Of a stretch of DNA of 50,402 bases, positions 1-8,570 are shown one piece after another. The position numbers and the translations under genes are program-made. Position 1 is the stretch's first letter, and every line of letters begins with the position of its first letter. Below the pieces are notes generated by a model. It was not told where the DNA came from, did not search any database, and saw only the letters and a list, made by a program, of their open reading frames with translations. The stretch spans positions 1 through 50,402 of the forward strand of contig JBQLZQ010000038.1 of the NCBI GenBank assembly GCA_052168355.1, written 5' to 3'. Source of the DNA: JBQLZQ01 sp052168355. Lineage in GTDB: Bacteria > Pseudomonadota > Alphaproteobacteria > DSM-16000 > Inquilinaceae.

Positions 1-54
1 TCACGCCTTGGGCGGGATCGCCGAAGCGATTCCACCCAAGGCGATCCTGCTCTA
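1..54 (-). repeat. Partial copy of 138-bp MITE-like palindromic repeat
   Basis: This is the window-edge end of a repeat found complete at 11723-11860 and 39487-39624. The visible part holds one hairpin (arms of about 17 nt around a UUCG-type loop) and the terminal TAGAGCAGGATCGC end. It differs from the 39-kb copy by one base (ggcggg versus ggtggg). Its terminal TAG forms the stop codon of the symporter gene that follows. No transposase is present. The rest of the copy lies outside the window. Confidence 0.85.
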
Positions 55-936
55 AGCCGGCTCATCGGCGATCTGCCGCTGCGGCGACACCCGCTGCCTC
101 AGGACCGCGACAAAGATCAGCGCGGTCGCGAACATAATGACGCTGTAGGTCGCCGCCGGCACGGTCACCAGACCGCCGCCGAACAGCAGGGTCGCCACCG
201 CGATCGCCAGCGTCCCGTTCTGCAGGCCGCATTCCACGGAGATGGCCACACGCTGGCGGATTCCCGACGCAAACATCCGCGCGATGAGGTAGGCCAGGGC
301 CATCATGACGACGTTCAACACCAGGGTGACCAGGCCCGCCTGGGCGAAGTAGTCGATCACGTTGTGCCGCTCCTGATAGATCGCGCCGAACAGCACCAGG
401 ACAAACAGCCCGGTCGAAATCCGGCGCGCCGAAGGCTCGAAACGAACCGCCAAGCCGTCCGCCCATCGGCGCAGCATAAGACCGGCGAGGACGGGGACGG
501 TCACGATGACGAAGACGCTGACGGCCGTCCTGGCGACCGACACATCGGCGCCGAGGTCGGCGCCCATGAGCTGGCCGTAGGAGAAGACGACGACAAAGGG
601 GATGGTGACGACGCTGAGCAGGCTGATCACCGCCGTCAGCGAAATCGACAAGGCGACGTCGCCGCGCGCGAAGGCCGTCAGGATGTTCGAGGTCACGCCG
701 CCCGGCGCCGCCGCGATGATCATGACCCCCAGCGCCAGTTCCGCCGGCAGCGGCCACAGGCTGACCAGCAGAAAAGCGACGGCCGGCAGGAGAAGAACCT
801 GCGACAGGGCGCCGACGGCAAAATCGCGCGGACGCCGGGCGACGCGCGCGAAGTCATCGAACGTCAGACCCAGGCCAAGCGCGAACATGATGAACGCCAG
901 CGCGACCGGCAGGACGATTTCGGTCACAAGACCCAC
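52..936 (-). CDS. Bile acid:sodium symporter (BASS) family transporter
   Basis: A 294-residue, strongly hydrophobic protein with about nine to ten membrane segments, the usual BASS size. The family imports organic anions (bile acids, keto acids, pantothenate and others) with sodium across the inner membrane. Family marks visible are the N-terminal LGLTFDDFARVARRPR stretch and the conserved small-residue loop APGGVTSNILTAFARGDVALS near residues 77-97. The likely start is GTG (GTGGGTCTTGTG). Its TAG stop is provided by the terminus of the adjacent MITE-like repeat. The substrate cannot be deduced. The upstream neighbour on the same strand is a CGNR regulator, 177 nt away, which could control it, but that is inference. 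Confidence 0.85.
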   Translation of the reverse strand: MGLVTEIVLPVALAFIMFALGLGLTFDDFARVARRPRDFAVGALSQVLLLPAVAFLLVSLWPLPAELALGVMIIAAAPGGVTSNILTAFARGDVALSISLTAVISLLSVVTIPFVVVFSYGQLMGADLGADVSVARTAVSVFVIVTVPVLAGLMLRRWADGLAVRFEPSARRISTGLFVLVLFGAIYQERHNVIDYFAQAGLVTLVLNVVMMALAYLIARMFASGIRQRVAISVECGLQNGTLAIAVATLLFGGGLVTVPAATYSVIMFATALIFVAVLRQRVSPQRQIADEPA

Positions 937-1113
937 GGCAATCCCCTGTTTCTTCCGCCAAGGAGCGCCGGAACCAAGGTATGCCGGCCATCGCCGGCAA
1001 GCCTATGCCGCCGCTGCGTCCCCGCCAATCCCAATGTTTCCGAGGATGGGGTCCTTCATCGGCGGCAAGGGGAAACCGACGGAGCGGCCACGCGAGACGA
1101 CTGGCGCCACCGG

Positions 1114-1665
1114 TCACTTCCGTCCCTGGCGGCCCGGCTTCACCTTCGCGTAGTGGCGTGCGGCCTTGGCGCGGTTTCCGCACGTTTTCATCATGCACCA
1201 CTTCCGCCTTGCGTTTCGGGTTTCGTCCAGAAACAACCAGCCGCACCGATCGCCGGGGCACAGCTTGATGCGAACCATCTCGCGTCGGTCCGAAAGCAGG
1301 GCGAGCGCGGAGGTGGCGACGATATCGAGAAACTGGGATTTTTCCGGAGGTCTCGCCGACCCGTCCAGAACCATGCCTCGGGCCGGAAATCGTCCGATCG
1401 GCATCGCAGACCGTTCACGCGCCCCATGCGTGGAGGACACGAACAGCGACCGAAGGGCAGCGCGGTACGCAATGGCGTCTTCGATGTCGTCCGGCCGGTC
1501 CGCGTCCCGCAGGCCAGCCGCCGTCGCCCAGAAATCGAGATCGGCCGGCGATGTGAGATTCTCGTGCAAGACAGCGCCTTCCTTGCTCCAGTCGGCGGTA
1601 TTGAGGAAGTCCAAGGCCAGACGCCCGGCGATCAGGCGGATCGGATGGTGGCCAGCGTATCCCAT
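1114..1665 (-). CDS. CGNR zinc-finger / ABATE-domain protein, putative transcriptional regulator
   Basis: A 183-residue protein with the two-domain layout of the CGNR family. The N-terminal ABATE-type region carries the motif RLALDFLNTADW (about residues 15-26). The C-terminal treble-clef-like finger (about residues 134-175) has CPGDRCGWLFLD, then a basic NARRKWCMMKTCGNR stretch with the naming CGNR motif. The paired Cys residues (CxxxxC and CxxxxC) would bind zinc, and the basic tail suggests DNA binding. It starts at ATG 1665 and is divergent from azlC, with only 60 nt between them. That gap contains TATACC/TATAGT-like promoter hexamers and an AACC-N8-GGTT palindrome (about 1677-1692). It may therefore regulate azlCD, the symporter, or both; this is inferred from position only. 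Confidence 0.85.
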   Translation of the reverse strand: MGYAGHHPIRLIAGRLALDFLNTADWSKEGAVLHENLTSPADLDFWATAAGLRDADRPDDIEDAIAYRAALRSLFVSSTHGARERSAMPIGRFPARGMVLDGSARPPEKSQFLDIVATSALALLSDRREMVRIKLCPGDRCGWLFLDETRNARRKWCMMKTCGNRAKAARHYAKVKPGRQGRK

Positions 1666-1705
1666 GGGTTATTCTAACCACTATACCGGTTGACACGCAA
1701 CGTGA

Positions 1706-1724
1706 GAGAGGGTTTATCCCTCTC
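1706..1724 (+). promoter_or_regulatory. Hairpin abutting the azlC start codon
   Basis: GAGAGGG (1706-1712), TTTAT loop, CCCTCTC (1718-1724), then one C and the ATG at 1726. The purine-rich left arm is the only Shine-Dalgarno-like sequence near that ATG, so folding would hide it. An alternative is initiation further upstream at TTG 1690 or GTG 1702, which would place the hairpin inside the gene. Confidence 0.4.
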
Positions 1725-1725
1725 C

Positions 1726-2424
1726 ATGGTCAGCTCTCGCACGTCCACGACTCTCACGCGGCGCGGCACCTGGGACGGGTTTTGCGATCTTCTTCCCGTC
1801 GCCGTCTTTTCCCTACCGTTCGGACTTGCCTTCGGCGCGGCCGCCGTCGAAGCCGGCTTACCCCCCGAAAAAGTCGTCGCCCTCAGCGTACTCGTCTTTT
1901 CCGGCGCCGCGCAGTTCGCGACGCTCGACTTTGTCGGACCCGACGTGGCTTGGGCATCCCTTTCGCTCATCGTGCTGGCGGTCAGCGCCCGGCACATCGT
2001 GATGGGCGCGGCGCTGTCGGGCTGGCTCAACGCTCTTCCCCGTGGGCAACGTTTTGCCACCGTCGCCTGGTTGAGCGATCCCAATTTCGCACGCAGTCAC
2101 CCAAGGCTCCGCGACGGCGCATCGGAAGTCGGCCTGCTTCTCGGCGGCGGTCTGGCACTTTGGGTGAATTGGGTGGCGGGAACCGTTGTCGGCGCCTTGG
2201 CCGGCGATATCATCGGTGACGTGTCGCGCTTCGGCTTCGATGTGGTGATGGTTGCCTTCTTCGCCGCCATGGTCGCCGGAGCGGTTCGCGGGCCGGCTCT
2301 GGCATTGTCTGTGTTGGCGTCGGTCCTTTGCGTCGTCGTGACCCATGACAACCTGCCGGCGGGCTGGGCTGTGCTCCTCGCCGCGCTCGTTGGCGCGGCC
2401 CTCTCCCTCGTTCGGCGGGAATAG
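1726..2424 (+). CDS. azlC: AzlC family branched-chain amino acid exporter subunit
   Basis: A 232-residue membrane protein, large subunit of the AzlCD exporter that exports branched-chain amino acids and their analogues. Visible family features are WDGFCDLLPVAVFSLPFGLAFGAAAVEAGL at the first helix, the SGAAQFATLD motif (about residues 63-72), and the ARHIVMGAALSGWL stretch. About seven to eight hydrophobic segments are present. The start is uncertain: ATG 1726 gives a typical N-terminus, but in-frame TTG 1690 and GTG 1702 are possible. The TAG stop is followed at once by the azlD ATG, so the pair is translationally coupled. It is divergent from the CGNR regulator. Confidence 0.93.
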   Translation: MVSSRTSTTLTRRGTWDGFCDLLPVAVFSLPFGLAFGAAAVEAGLPPEKVVALSVLVFSGAAQFATLDFVGPDVAWASLSLIVLAVSARHIVMGAALSGWLNALPRGQRFATVAWLSDPNFARSHPRLRDGASEVGLLLGGGLALWVNWVAGTVVGALAGDIIGDVSRFGFDVVMVAFFAAMVAGAVRGPALALSVLASVLCVVVTHDNLPAGWAVLLAALVGAALSLVRRE

Positions 2425-2715
2425 ATGAGCTGGCCACTGATTTTTCTGGTTGCGGCGCTCGTCTATGGAACCCGGGCGCTTGGCCCCCTCATCATGGCGG
2501 GTATCGTCCCATCGCCCCGCCTCGTGCGATTTCTCGACACGCTGGCGATCTGCGTCATCGCGGCCATCGTGGCGTCGGCCCTCGTGCAATCGGGCCTCCG
2601 CGAAGTCTGTGCCACAGCCCTGGCGGCGGCGGTCATGGTGATCACGCGAAGCCCGTTTTGGTCCATGGCGGCCGGTGTTCTTCTGGCGGCGGCCTGGACC
2701 GCATTCGGGGTCTAG
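2425..2715 (+). CDS. azlD: AzlD family branched-chain amino acid exporter subunit
   Basis: A 96-residue protein with three to four hydrophobic segments, the usual size for AzlD, the small partner of AzlC. The N-terminal YGTRALGPLIMAG stretch (TR-x-LG...L) and the later PSPRLVRFLDTLAICVIAAIV segment are typical: in the family a short basic loop precedes a helix that supports export. The start codon directly follows the azlC stop (TAGATG), with no spacer. It is convergent with the ABC ATPase gene ending at 2749. Confidence 0.92.
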   Translation: MSWPLIFLVAALVYGTRALGPLIMAGIVPSPRLVRFLDTLAICVIAAIVASALVQSGLREVCATALAAAVMVITRSPFWSMAAGVLLAAAWTAFGV

Positions 2716-2748
2716 GAGGATTGGATCCGCTTGGGGTTCGGTTGACCG

Positions 2749-3849
2749 TCAGCGTGCCCCGGCGCCCTCCTCCCCGATCGACGCCGGTGCCCGGCCGCCG
2801 CGGTCCTCGGCCGGCAGGCGGCCTTCCTCGGCGGCGTGGCAGGCGCTGTGGCTGCCTTCCTGGGTCGGCAGAAGGCGCGGCACCTCGTCCCGGCAACGCT
2901 GGTTGGCGAAGGGGCAGCGCGGGTGGAAGGCGCAACCGGTGGGCGGGTCGATGGGGCTTGGCACCTCGCCGGCCACGGGCGCCCGCTCCCGCCCCGTCAT
3001 GTCCAGGTCGGGGATCGTGTCGAGCAGCATGCGGGTGTAGGGATGGCGCGGGAAGCGGAACAGGGTCTTCTTGTCGCCCCATTCCACCAGCCGGCCCAGA
3101 TACATCACGCCGACCCAGTCGGACACGTGATAGACGACCGCCAAATTGTGGGAGATGAACAGATAGGTCAGCCCCAGCCGGCGCTGCAGATCCTTCATCA
3201 AATTGAGGATCTGGGCCTGCACCGAGACGTCCAGCGCCGAGGTCGGCTCGTCGCACACCAGGAAATCGGGGTTGGAGGCCAGGGCCCGGGCGATGGAGAT
3301 GCGCTGGCGCTGGCCGCCGGAAAATTCGTGGGGAAATTTCTCCATGTCCTTGGGGCTGAGATTGACCTGGGTCAGCAGCTCCCCCACTCGCGCCCGCATG
3401 GCGTTCCTGTCCGGCGCCAGCCGATGGGTTTTCAGCGGTTCGGCGATGATGTCGGCCACCCGCCAGCGCGGGTTGAGGCTGGCGAACGGGTCCTGGAAGA
3501 TCATCTGCAGCCGGCGGCGGAAGGGCATGGCCGCCGCCCGCGTGGTCATGTGGGCGATATCCACGCCCTCGAACAGCACCTGGCCCTTGGTCGGCCGGTA
3601 CAGCCCGACCACGCAGCGGGCCACGGTCGACTTGCCGCATCCCGATTCCCCGACCAGGGAAAAGGTCTGGCCGCGCGGGATGTCGAAGCTGACGCCATCG
3701 ACCGCGCGCAGGATCTGCCGATGGCCGCCTTCCAGGACACGGTTGAGCAGCGGCTTCGACACATCGAAATACTTGGCCAGATCGGTGACCCGGACCAGCG
3801 GCTGGGTCCGGTCGGCCCGGGGATCGGTCTGACGGGCGGGCTCAGCCAT
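2749..3849 (-). CDS. Peptide/oligopeptide ABC importer ATPase, OppF/DppF type
   Basis: A 366-residue cytoplasmic ATPase powering the importer encoded upstream. Walker A is GESGCGKST (about residues 67-75), the signature is SGGQRQRISIARAL, and Walker B is DFLVCDEPTSALD. After the nucleotide domain comes the C-terminal oligopeptide-transporter segment with its Cys-containing motif GCAFHPRCPFANQRC, diagnostic of the Opp/Dpp subfamily. The ATG start lies 8 nt inside the preceding dppD-like gene, so the two are translationally coupled. The substrate could be di- or oligopeptides or another Opp-family ligand (nickel, sugars, opines); sequence alone does not decide. Confidence 0.95.
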   Translation of the reverse strand: MAEPARQTDPRADRTQPLVRVTDLAKYFDVSKPLLNRVLEGGHRQILRAVDGVSFDIPRGQTFSLVGESGCGKSTVARCVVGLYRPTKGQVLFEGVDIAHMTTRAAAMPFRRRLQMIFQDPFASLNPRWRVADIIAEPLKTHRLAPDRNAMRARVGELLTQVNLSPKDMEKFPHEFSGGQRQRISIARALASNPDFLVCDEPTSALDVSVQAQILNLMKDLQRRLGLTYLFISHNLAVVYHVSDWVGVMYLGRLVEWGDKKTLFRFPRHPYTRMLLDTIPDLDMTGRERAPVAGEVPSPIDPPTGCAFHPRCPFANQRCRDEVPRLLPTQEGSHSACHAAEEGRLPAEDRGGRAPASIGEEGAGAR

Positions 3850-4852
3850 GGGCCGGCTCCTTCGCCGCCTGGGCCTCGGCCGGGTCGTACAGCCAGCAGG
3901 CGGCCCGGCTTTCCCCCGCCGGCAGCAGGTCCGGGCGCCGCCGGTCGCAGGGGTCGAACCGCCTTGGACAGCGCGGATGATAGGCGCAACCCGCGGGGAT
4001 GTCGGTCAGGCGCGGCATCGATCCATCGATCTGGCGCAGGGTTTCGGCGTCGTGACCGATGGCCGGGATCGAGCCCATCAAGCCGATCGTATAGGGGTGC
4101 CTGGGCGCCTTGATGACATCGCGCACGGGACCGATCTCGACGATGCGGCCGGCATACATCACGGCAACCCGGTTGGCCGTCTCGGCGATCACGCCCATGT
4201 CGTGGGTGACCAGCATGACGGCGGTGCCGTGATCGCGGCACAACCGCTTGAGCAGGGCCAGGATCTGCGCCTGGATCGAAACGTCCAGTGCGGTGGTCGG
4301 TTCGTCGGCGACGATCAGCCGTGGGTTGGCGCACAGCGCCAGGGCGATGACCACGCGCTGGCGCATGCCGCCGGAAAACTGGTGCGGGTAGGCGTCGATC
4401 CGCCGTTCGGGTGCCGGAATGCCCACCTCGCGCAACAGGTCGATGGCCCTCTCCCGCGCCTGGGACTGGCTGAGATCGGTATGGGTCTGGATGGTTTCGA
4501 CCAGTTGCCTCCCCACCGTGTAAAGGGGATTGAGGCTGGTCAGCGGGTCCTGGAAGATGGCGCCGATCTTGGCCCCGCGGATGCGCCGCATTTTCTCGTA
4601 GGGCAGATCGTCGATGCGCTGCCCGTCCAGCAGGATCCGGCCGCCGGCGATCCGGCCCGGCGGCTCCAGCAGGCCTATGATGGCGTTGCCGGTCATGGAT
4701 TTGCCGGCCCCGGATTCGCCGACCACGCCCAGCACCTCGCCCGGCGCGATGGTCAGGGAAACGTCGTCGACCGCCACCAGGGTGCCGCGCCGGGTGGGAA
4801 ACTCGACCCGCAGGTGCTCGACAGTCAGCAGCGGCTCCGACACGTCCCTCAC
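3842..4852 (-). CDS. Peptide/oligopeptide ABC importer ATPase, OppD/DppD type
   Basis: A 336-residue partner ATPase of the OppF-like protein. Walker A is GESGAGKSMTGNAIIGLL, the signature is FSGGMRQRVVIALAL, and Walker B is RLIVADEPTTALD. The C-terminal GCAYHPRCPRRFDPCDRRRP motif marks the oligopeptide/dipeptide subfamily. The start is GTG at 4852, overlapping the TGA stop of the upstream permease gene (GTGA), which makes an ATG unnecessary. The same GTGA coupling occurs at two other junctions in this window. Confidence 0.95.
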   Translation of the reverse strand: MRDVSEPLLTVEHLRVEFPTRRGTLVAVDDVSLTIAPGEVLGVVGESGAGKSMTGNAIIGLLEPPGRIAGGRILLDGQRIDDLPYEKMRRIRGAKIGAIFQDPLTSLNPLYTVGRQLVETIQTHTDLSQSQARERAIDLLREVGIPAPERRIDAYPHQFSGGMRQRVVIALALCANPRLIVADEPTTALDVSIQAQILALLKRLCRDHGTAVMLVTHDMGVIAETANRVAVMYAGRIVEIGPVRDVIKAPRHPYTIGLMGSIPAIGHDAETLRQIDGSMPRLTDIPAGCAYHPRCPRRFDPCDRRRPDLLPAGESRAACWLYDPAEAQAAKEPAHG

Positions 4853-5820
4853 CTCAGCTTGGGGTTGAGGGCGTCGCGCAGCCAGTCACCCAGGAGATTG
4901 ATGGACAGGGCCAGCAGCACCAGCGCCAGACCGGGGAAGAAGGTGATCCACCATTCGCCGGAAAACAGGAAGTCGTTGCCGATGCGGATCAGCGTGCCCA
5001 GCGACGGCTGGGTCGGCGGCAGCCCGACGCCCAGGAACGACAGCGTCGCCTCGGTGATGATGGCCAGCGCCAGACCTATGGTGCCGATGACCAGCACCGG
5101 ACCCAGCACGTTGGGCAGCACGTGACGCACCATGATCAGCAGCGGATGGGTGCCGATGACCTTGGCCGCCTGGACATATTCCTTGTTTTTTTCCACCAGG
5201 GTCGATCCGCGCACGGTGCGGGCGTACTGCACCCAGTTGGAAATGCCGATGGCGAAAATCAGCACGTAGATGGCCATGTCGTTGCCGAGATGCCGCGGCA
5301 GCAGGCCGCGCGCCACGCCGTCGATCAAAAGAGCGATGAGGATGGTCGGGAAGCTGAGGAAGATATCGGCGACCCGCATGATCAGCCCGTCCACCCAGCC
5401 GCCGGCATAGCCGGCCAGCAACCCCAGGCTGGTGCCCAGCGCCGCGGCGAAGATGACGGCGGCGAACCCGACGATCAGCGACAGCCGGGCGCCGTGCATG
5501 ATGGTCGACAGGATGTCGCGCCCCTGGTCGTCGGTACCCAGCAGGTACCGGTTGCCCGACAATGTCTCGCCCATCGGCGGGGTGAACCCGTCCATCAACT
5601 CCAGGGCGGCGGGGTTGAAGGGGTCGTAGGGCGACAACAGCGGCGCGAATCCGGCGGCCAGAAAGAAGATCAGCGTCACCACCGCCGCCATGACGGTCAC
5701 CGGCGACCGGCGGAACGAATAGAAGATGTCGCTGTCCAGCGCCCGGCCCCAGGCGCCTTTGCGGGCCGGCGGCGCGGCGTCGACCGGGCGCGCGTCGGCC
5801 GGGCGCGTATCGGCGGTCAC
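4849..5820 (-). CDS. Peptide/oligopeptide ABC importer permease, OppC/DppC type
   Basis: A 323-residue inner-membrane permease. A proline- and alanine-rich N-terminus (about 20 residues) precedes SDIFYSFRRSPVTVMAAVV, the OppC N-terminal segment. Then come LLGTDDQGRDILSTIMHGARLSLIVGF and the binding-protein-dependent transport domain with the EAA loop (EYVQAAKVIGTHPLLIMVRHVLPN). About six membrane helices are visible. The start is GTG 5820, overlapping the TGA of the upstream permease (GTGA). The open frame continues upstream to 6990, but that part is antisense-frame noise over dppB. Confidence 0.95.
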   Translation of the reverse strand: MTADTRPADARPVDAAPPARKGAWGRALDSDIFYSFRRSPVTVMAAVVTLIFFLAAGFAPLLSPYDPFNPAALELMDGFTPPMGETLSGNRYLLGTDDQGRDILSTIMHGARLSLIVGFAAVIFAAALGTSLGLLAGYAGGWVDGLIMRVADIFLSFPTILIALLIDGVARGLLPRHLGNDMAIYVLIFAIGISNWVQYARTVRGSTLVEKNKEYVQAAKVIGTHPLLIMVRHVLPNVLGPVLVIGTIGLALAIITEATLSFLGVGLPPTQPSLGTLIRIGNDFLFSGEWWITFFPGLALVLLALSINLLGDWLRDALNPKLR

Positions 5821-6800
5821 GATGTCGCCCCCACCCGCTCGGCCCGCAGCCGCGGGTCCACGGCGTAGTACAGCAGGTCGACCAGCAGATTGATGGCGAC
5901 GAAGAAAAAGGCGATCAGCACCAGGTAGGCCGACATCACCGGGATGTCGACGAACTGCACCGCGCCGATGAACATCAGCCCCATCCCCGGCCATTGGAAC
6001 ACCGTCTCGGTGATGATCGCGAAGGCGATGATCGACCCCAGCAGCAGCCCGGTGATGGTGATCACCGGGACCATCGTGTTCTTCAGGGCATGGCCGAAAT
6101 GGACCGCCCGGTTGGTCAGGCCCCGGGCGCGGGCGAACTTGATGTAGTCGGTGCGCAGCACCTCCAGCATCTCGGCCCGCACCAGCCGCATGATCAGGGT
6201 CATCTGGAACAACGCCAGGGTGATCGACGGCATGATCAAGGCCTTCAGCCCGCTGGGTGTCAGCAGGCCCGTGGACCACCATCCCAGATGCACGACCTCG
6301 CCGCGCCCAAAGGACGGCAGGATCTGGAAGCTGACCGAAAAGACGGCGATCAGCAGGATGCCGATCAGAAAGGTGGGCAGCGACACGCCGACCAGGGAAA
6401 ACACCATGAAGGCCCGGCTGAGCCAGCTCGATCTGTGGAGCGCCGTATAGACCCCCATGGGCACGCCGACCGCCATCGCCAGCAGGGCCGACACCAGCGA
6501 CAGTTCCAGGGTCGCCGGCAACCGTTCGATCAGCAGATCCTCCACCGGCCGGGCCATGCGGTAGGAAATGCCGAAGTCGCCCTGCACGGCATTCCCGACG
6601 AACCGCGCGAACTGGACGTAGAACGGGTCGTTGAGGCCCAGCCGCTCGCGCAGTTCGGCGCGCTGCTCGGTCGTCGTCTCCTGACCGACCATGTTGTTGA
6701 TCGGGTCGCCGACATAGTTGAACAGCAGAAAGGCGATGAACGACACCACCAGCATCACCAGCACGGACTGCAGCAGACGCCGGATGATGAAGGCGATCAT
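5817..6800 (-). CDS. Peptide/oligopeptide ABC importer permease, OppB/DppB type
   Basis: A 327-residue inner-membrane permease. The N-terminus MIAFIIRRLLQSVLVMLVVSFIAFLLF is the conserved first helix of OppB/DppB, followed by the periplasmic DPINNMVGQ.. RLGLNDPFYVQFARFV region. The C-terminal half carries the permease domain with the EAA-like loop DYIKFARARGLTNRAVHFGHALKN. The start ATG 6800 is 51 nt downstream of the first binding-protein gene, consistent with one operon. It forms the transmembrane channel with the OppC-like partner. Confidence 0.95.
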   Translation of the reverse strand: MIAFIIRRLLQSVLVMLVVSFIAFLLFNYVGDPINNMVGQETTTEQRAELRERLGLNDPFYVQFARFVGNAVQGDFGISYRMARPVEDLLIERLPATLELSLVSALLAMAVGVPMGVYTALHRSSWLSRAFMVFSLVGVSLPTFLIGILLIAVFSVSFQILPSFGRGEVVHLGWWSTGLLTPSGLKALIMPSITLALFQMTLIMRLVRAEMLEVLRTDYIKFARARGLTNRAVHFGHALKNTMVPVITITGLLLGSIIAFAIITETVFQWPGMGLMFIGAVQFVDIPVMSAYLVLIAFFFVAINLLVDLLYYAVDPRLRAERVGATS

Positions 6801-6851
6801 GGCGGGTTCCCGAATGACGGGGCCGCCGGCGACGCCGGCGGCCCCACGACC

Positions 6852-8441
6852 CTAGTCCGCGAACGTCACGTACTTGAAGAACGGCGTGTTGTCGCCGCGG
6901 ATCGGAACATCGACCCGGTCCGCCGAGGCCCAGTTGATCACCTGATGGTGCAGCGGAATGTAGGGCCCGGCATCGTCGACGATGGCCCACACGTCGGCGA
7001 CCATCGCGTCCCGCGCCTCAAGATCCGTTTCGGTCAGCATGGCCGCCACCAGCCGATCGACCTCGGGGTTGGAATAGCCTGTGTAGTTCCAGGTGCCGCG
7101 CGACCCGTCGGGCGTGTTGTAGAGGAAGTTGAAGACGTATTCCGAATCGAAGGTCGGGACACCCCAGCCCAGCATGTAGAACCCGGTTTGCTTGTTCTGC
7201 AGCTCGGCGAAGTGGATGCTGCGCGGCCGGGCGACCAGATCGACGGTGATGCCGACCCGGCCCAGCATGCCTACCACCGCCTGGCAGATCCCCTCGTCAT
7301 TGACATACCGGTCGTTGGGGCAGTGCAGCGTGACCTGGAAGCCGTCGCCGTACCCCGCTTCGGCCAGCAGGGCGCGCGCGGCATCCGGGTCGTAGGGCAG
7401 GCGCTCGTCGAGCGCCGGGGTGTAGCCGTCGATGAAGGGCGGTGCGATGACCCCGGCGGGTATGCTGTTGCCGCGCATCACCACCCGCTGGATGCCCTCG
7501 ATATCGATGGCCTGATAGATGGCCTGACGGACCTTGGGATCGGCGAACGGGTTCCTGCCCTCGACATTGTCCCAGGGGATATCGTCCGAGCCGACATCCA
7601 TGCCCAGGAAGATGACCCGGTTCTCCGGCGCGGTGGATACCGATATGCCGTCGGCCCCTTCCAGCCGCTCGAGATCCTGGACCGGCGGGTCGAGCACATA
7701 GTCCACCTCCCCCGACAGCAGGGCGGCGACGCGGGTCGGCGCCGACTTGATCGGCGTGAACTCGATGCGGTCGATCTCGGTGGGAAACATGTCGTTGCCC
7801 CAATACTCCTCGAACCGTTCCATCACCGTCAGATTGTCCGGCTCGCGGCTGACCAGGCGAAAGGGGCCGGTGCCGTTGGCGTTGCGCACGGCAAAGGTTT
7901 CCTCGCCGCCGGCGAAGTCCTGTGCCTGCGTCACCCCGTTCGATTCGGCCCAGCCCTGATCGATCATGAACACGTTGGTCAGATTGTTGGGCAGCAGCGG
8001 GTTTGGCCCGTCGGTGACGATTTCGACGGTCAGGTCATCGACCTTTCGGACCTCGGCGACGGAACTGAGATACCCCTCGAAGTCCGAGGTTTCTCCCCGG
8101 GCGCGGTTCAGCGAGAAGACAACGTCGTCGGCCGTGAACGCACTGCCGTCATGGAAGGTGACGCCTTCGCGCAGGCTGAACGACCAGACGCTGGGGTCGT
8201 CGGTGACCTGCCAGGATTCGGCCAGCGCCGGTATCAGCGCCAGATCGTTGTCGCGCTCCACCAGCGCTTCATAGACCTGGTTGTTGAGCTGGTTGGTCGG
8301 CCCTTCGTTCTGGGCGTGCGGATCGAAGGTCAGCGCATCGGCCGCGCGGGTGTAGCGAAAGAGGTTCTGGGCGTCGGCCGGCAGCGCCAGGGCGCCCACA
8401 ACGGTCAGCGCTACGCCCGCGAGCAACGTCGATCTGATCAT
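6852..8441 (-). CDS. ABC importer periplasmic binding protein, SBP family 5 (copy 1)
   Basis: A 529-residue secreted binding protein. It begins with a signal peptide (MIRSTLLAGVALTVVGALA, probable cleavage after ADA at about residue 24). The mature part is a family-5 solute-binding protein: LTFDPHAQNEGPTNQLNNQVYEALVERD at the N-lobe and WSFSLREGVTFHDGSAFTADDVVFSLNR, the classic family-5 signature. It delivers ligand to the OppBC-like permeases encoded next. It is clearly paralogous to the gene upstream, sharing VRNANGTGPF, SAPTRVAALLSGE and CPNDRYVNDE. Ligand unknown. Confidence 0.94.
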   Translation of the reverse strand: MIRSTLLAGVALTVVGALALPADAQNLFRYTRAADALTFDPHAQNEGPTNQLNNQVYEALVERDNDLALIPALAESWQVTDDPSVWSFSLREGVTFHDGSAFTADDVVFSLNRARGETSDFEGYLSSVAEVRKVDDLTVEIVTDGPNPLLPNNLTNVFMIDQGWAESNGVTQAQDFAGGEETFAVRNANGTGPFRLVSREPDNLTVMERFEEYWGNDMFPTEIDRIEFTPIKSAPTRVAALLSGEVDYVLDPPVQDLERLEGADGISVSTAPENRVIFLGMDVGSDDIPWDNVEGRNPFADPKVRQAIYQAIDIEGIQRVVMRGNSIPAGVIAPPFIDGYTPALDERLPYDPDAARALLAEAGYGDGFQVTLHCPNDRYVNDEGICQAVVGMLGRVGITVDLVARPRSIHFAELQNKQTGFYMLGWGVPTFDSEYVFNFLYNTPDGSRGTWNYTGYSNPEVDRLVAAMLTETDLEARDAMVADVWAIVDDAGPYIPLHHQVINWASADRVDVPIRGDNTPFFKYVTFAD

Positions 8442-8570
8442 CTGTTCATGCCTCCGTATTGACTGTCTGTCGGATTTTTTTCAGCATGCAGCCTGCCCCG
8501 CTCCGGTGCAACCGGAGACGATGGGGATCGGCGCGAAGGCGGCACCCGCGCCGATCCATGATCGCGCTCG

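Noticed and set aside
5994..8462. Very long plus-strand reading frame of 822 codons
   Set aside because: It lies antisense to the ABC permease and binding-protein genes. High GC produces long empty frames, the composition is Arg/Asp/Gln/His-rich, and no family motif is seen.
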